Source: an uncultured Lachnospiraceae bacterium (lineage in GTDB: Bacteria; Bacillota; Clostridia; Lachnospirales; Lachnospiraceae). From it: a stretch of 55,778 nt of DNA. Under the pieces are notes generated by a model that worked only from the letters and a program-made list of their open reading frames with translations, was not told the origin of the DNA and did no database searches. Positions within the stretch are counted from its first letter, which is position 1. Each line of letters starts with the position of its first letter. The stretch is from positions 1 through 55,778 of the forward strand of contig CAJOGN010000018.1 of the NCBI GenBank assembly GCA_905234245.1. The letters are read 5' to 3'. The position numbers and the translations under genes were made by a program. Shown in pieces: positions 54,079 to 55,778 of this stretch.

Positions 54079-55778
54079 ATGGCAGAGACAATGAAAGGCT
54101 TACATCGAACTCATAGATGTACAGAGGTTAGTAACAAGTTAATTGACGAAAATGTTACTGTTATGGGCTGGGTACAAAAGCGCCGTAACTTAGGTAGCTT
54201 AATATTTATTGACTTAAGAGATAGAAGTGGATTGCTTCAGGTGGTATTTGACGAGCCACAGATTGGAACAGAGGGCTTTAATAAGGCAGGCGAGCTTAGA
54301 AGTGAATTCGTAATTGCAGTGGAAGGCGTTGTTAAGAAGCGTGAGGCTGCAATTAATGAGAATCTTAAGACTGGTGATATTGAGATAATTGCCAAGTCCC
54401 TTCGAATTCTATCTGAAGCTGAGACTCCTCCATTTCCAATTGAGGAAGGAATCAATACTAAGGATGAGCTTCGCTTAAAGCACAGATATCTTGATTTAAG
54501 AAGACCTGATTTACAGAGTAACCTTATATTAAGAAGTAAGGTGTGCAATATTGTAAGAAGCTTCCTGTGTGATGAGGGCTTTATAGAGATTGAGACACCA
54601 ATCTTACAGAAGTCAACACCTGAAGGGGCAAGAGATTATCTTGTGCCAAGTAGAATTCACCCAGGAGAGTTCTATGCCCTTCCACAGTCACCACAGTTAT
54701 TTAAGCAGCTACTTATGTGCAGTGGCTTTGACAGATATTTTCAGATTGCAAAATGCTTTAGAGATGAGGACTTAAGAGCGGACAGACAACCAGAATTTAC
54801 ACAGATTGATATGGAATTATCATTTGTGGATATGGAGGATGTCCTTGATGTCAATGAGAGATTAATCGCCAAGGTATTTAAGGAGGCGTTAGATGTTGAT
54901 GTTAAGCTTCCACTTAAGAGAATGCCATGGCAGGAGGCTATGGACAGATTCGGTTCTGACAAGCCTGATATCAGATTCGGCATGGAGCTTACTGATGTAA
55001 CTAATGTTGTTAAGGGATGTGGCTTCGGAGTATTTACTGGAGCTATTGAAAATGGTGGTTCTGTTCGCGGTATTAATGTATCAGGACAGGGCGGCATGTC
55101 GAGAAAGAAGATTGACAAATTAGTAGAATATGCAAAGGGCTGCGGCGCTAAGGGATTGGCATACCTATGCGTTAATGAGGATAGCACATATAAATCAAGC
55201 TTTGCTAAGTTCATGAAAGAGGAAGAGCTTGATAATCTTGTAAATGCCATGGATGGAAAGCCAGGAGATTTACTATTATTCGCTGCAGATTCTAACAAGA
55301 TTGTATGGGAAGTGCTTGGTTCTCTTAGATGCGAGCTTGGTAAAGAATTAGGATTAATTCCTGAGGATGAATTTGCATTTCTTTGGATTACAGATTTCCC
55401 ATTATTCGAGTATTCCGAGGAGCAGGGTAGATACGTGGCTATGCACCATCCATTTACCATGCCTTATGAAGAAGATATTGATTATATTGTATCTGACCCA
55501 GGTAAGGTTAGAGCCCAGGCTTATGATATTGTCCTTAATGGATGCGAGCTTGGAGGCGGAAGTATAAGAATTCATAGAGAGGATGTTCAGGAGAAAATGT
55601 TCGAAGCACTTGGATTTACTAATGAAGAGGCTCATGACAGATTCGGCTTCCTCCTTGATGCATTTAGCTTCGGCGTTCCACCACATGCAGGCTTGGCATA
55701 TGGATTAGACAGAATGATTATGCTTATGACAGGGGCTGATTCTATTCGTGATGTAATTGCATTCCCTAAGGTTAAGGA
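54079..55778 (+). CDS. aspS: Aspartyl-tRNA synthetase (truncated by window edge)
   Basis: Class II aminoacyl-tRNA synthetase of the bacterial AspRS type. It starts at ATG 54079 behind GGAGG and is open to the window end with 566 codons seen; about 30 residues are missing at the C-terminus. OB-fold anticodon domain (about 1-105), catalytic core with FRDEDLRADRQPEFTQ (motif 2), a GAD insertion domain and motif 3 GLAYGLDRMIM. Gene order hisS-aspS is common in Firmicutes. Confidence 0.97.
   Translation, partial: MAETMKGLHRTHRCTEVSNKLIDENVTVMGWVQKRRNLGSLIFIDLRDRSGLLQVVFDEPQIGTEGFNKAGELRSEFVIAVEGVVKKREAAINENLKTGDIEIIAKSLRILSEAETPPFPIEEGINTKDELRLKHRYLDLRRPDLQSNLILRSKVCNIVRSFLCDEGFIEIETPILQKSTPEGARDYLVPSRIHPGEFYALPQSPQLFKQLLMCSGFDRYFQIAKCFRDEDLRADRQPEFTQIDMELSFVDMEDVLDVNERLIAKVFKEALDVDVKLPLKRMPWQEAMDRFGSDKPDIRFGMELTDVTNVVKGCGFGVFTGAIENGGSVRGINVSGQGGMSRKKIDKLVEYAKGCGAKGLAYLCVNEDSTYKSSFAKFMKEEELDNLVNAMDGKPGDLLLFAADSNKIVWEVLGSLRCELGKELGLIPEDEFAFLWITDFPLFEYSEEQGRYVAMHHPFTMPYEEDIDYIVSDPGKVRAQAYDIVLNGCELGGGSIRIHREDVQEKMFEALGFTNEEAHDRFGFLLDAFSFGVPPHAGLAYGLDRMIMLMTGADSIRDVIAFPKVK

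Overview
The window reads as a stretch of a low-GC Firmicutes chromosome, most likely Clostridia and probably Lachnospiraceae. The signs are the tig-clpP-clpX-engB order, a HemZ-type radical SAM enzyme, a CarD-like factor, a DUF5721-like gene, a MATE transporter fused to a serine-kinase-like domain, AAG-rich codon use in housekeeping genes, and strong AGGAGG ribosome sites. No species is named because none can be proven from the sequence. No rRNA, tRNA, insertion sequence, prophage or CRISPR array was seen.

Layout. 1-353: palindromic repeats and a promoter. 354-4566: protein quality control (tig, clpP, clpX) and the ribosome-assembly GTPase engB; tig has a reading-frame break near codon 25. 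4694-7249: a three-gene zinc/manganese-type ABC importer. 7305-12579: pyruvate kinase, the large subunit of carbamoyl-phosphate synthase and a small membrane-anchored protein. 12576-14834 (minus): a DUF1846 protein and a cyclophilin, the latter bracketed by palindromic elements. 15190-24846: an accessory locus that looks like a reduced Tad/type IVc pilus or secretion system. It has a VirB11/TadA-like ATPase, a TadB/C-like membrane protein, several tiny Flp-like proteins, membrane-anchored minor-pilin-like proteins, a 1,335-residue subtilase with a repeat-rich surface region and a secreted DUF5648-repeat protein. 24966-32650: S-adenosylhomocysteinase, a CorC/HlyC-type protein, a GH13 glycosidase, a methyltransferase, a LysR regulator, a FliB-like lysine methylase and a CarD-like factor. 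32731-37014: a SpoIIE-type phosphatase divergent from a MATE transporter carrying a degenerate RsbW-like domain, then an unknown membrane protein. 37000-43110: FeoA-FeoB fusion, sodium-dependent symporter, DUF5721-like protein, cold-shock protein, PAP2 phosphatase and a small membrane protein. 43157-55778: guaB, a eukaryotic-type hisA, dapF, an acetyltransferase, a histidine phosphatase, relA/spoT, a metallo-beta-lactamase fold hydrolase, hemZ, hisS and a right-truncated aspS.

Between genes runs a family of palindromic elements. They share a nearly invariant core of about 18 nt (GCGATTTTCTKTATGAGC) held in the loop of long, mostly element-specific stems. Some also carry a second conserved hairpin (GTCRTAAGG ... 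GGATGCCTTAYGAC) whose inner stem varies. One copy at 45524-45740 is nested three deep. These elements and the Tad-like locus are the two things here most likely to be poorly described.
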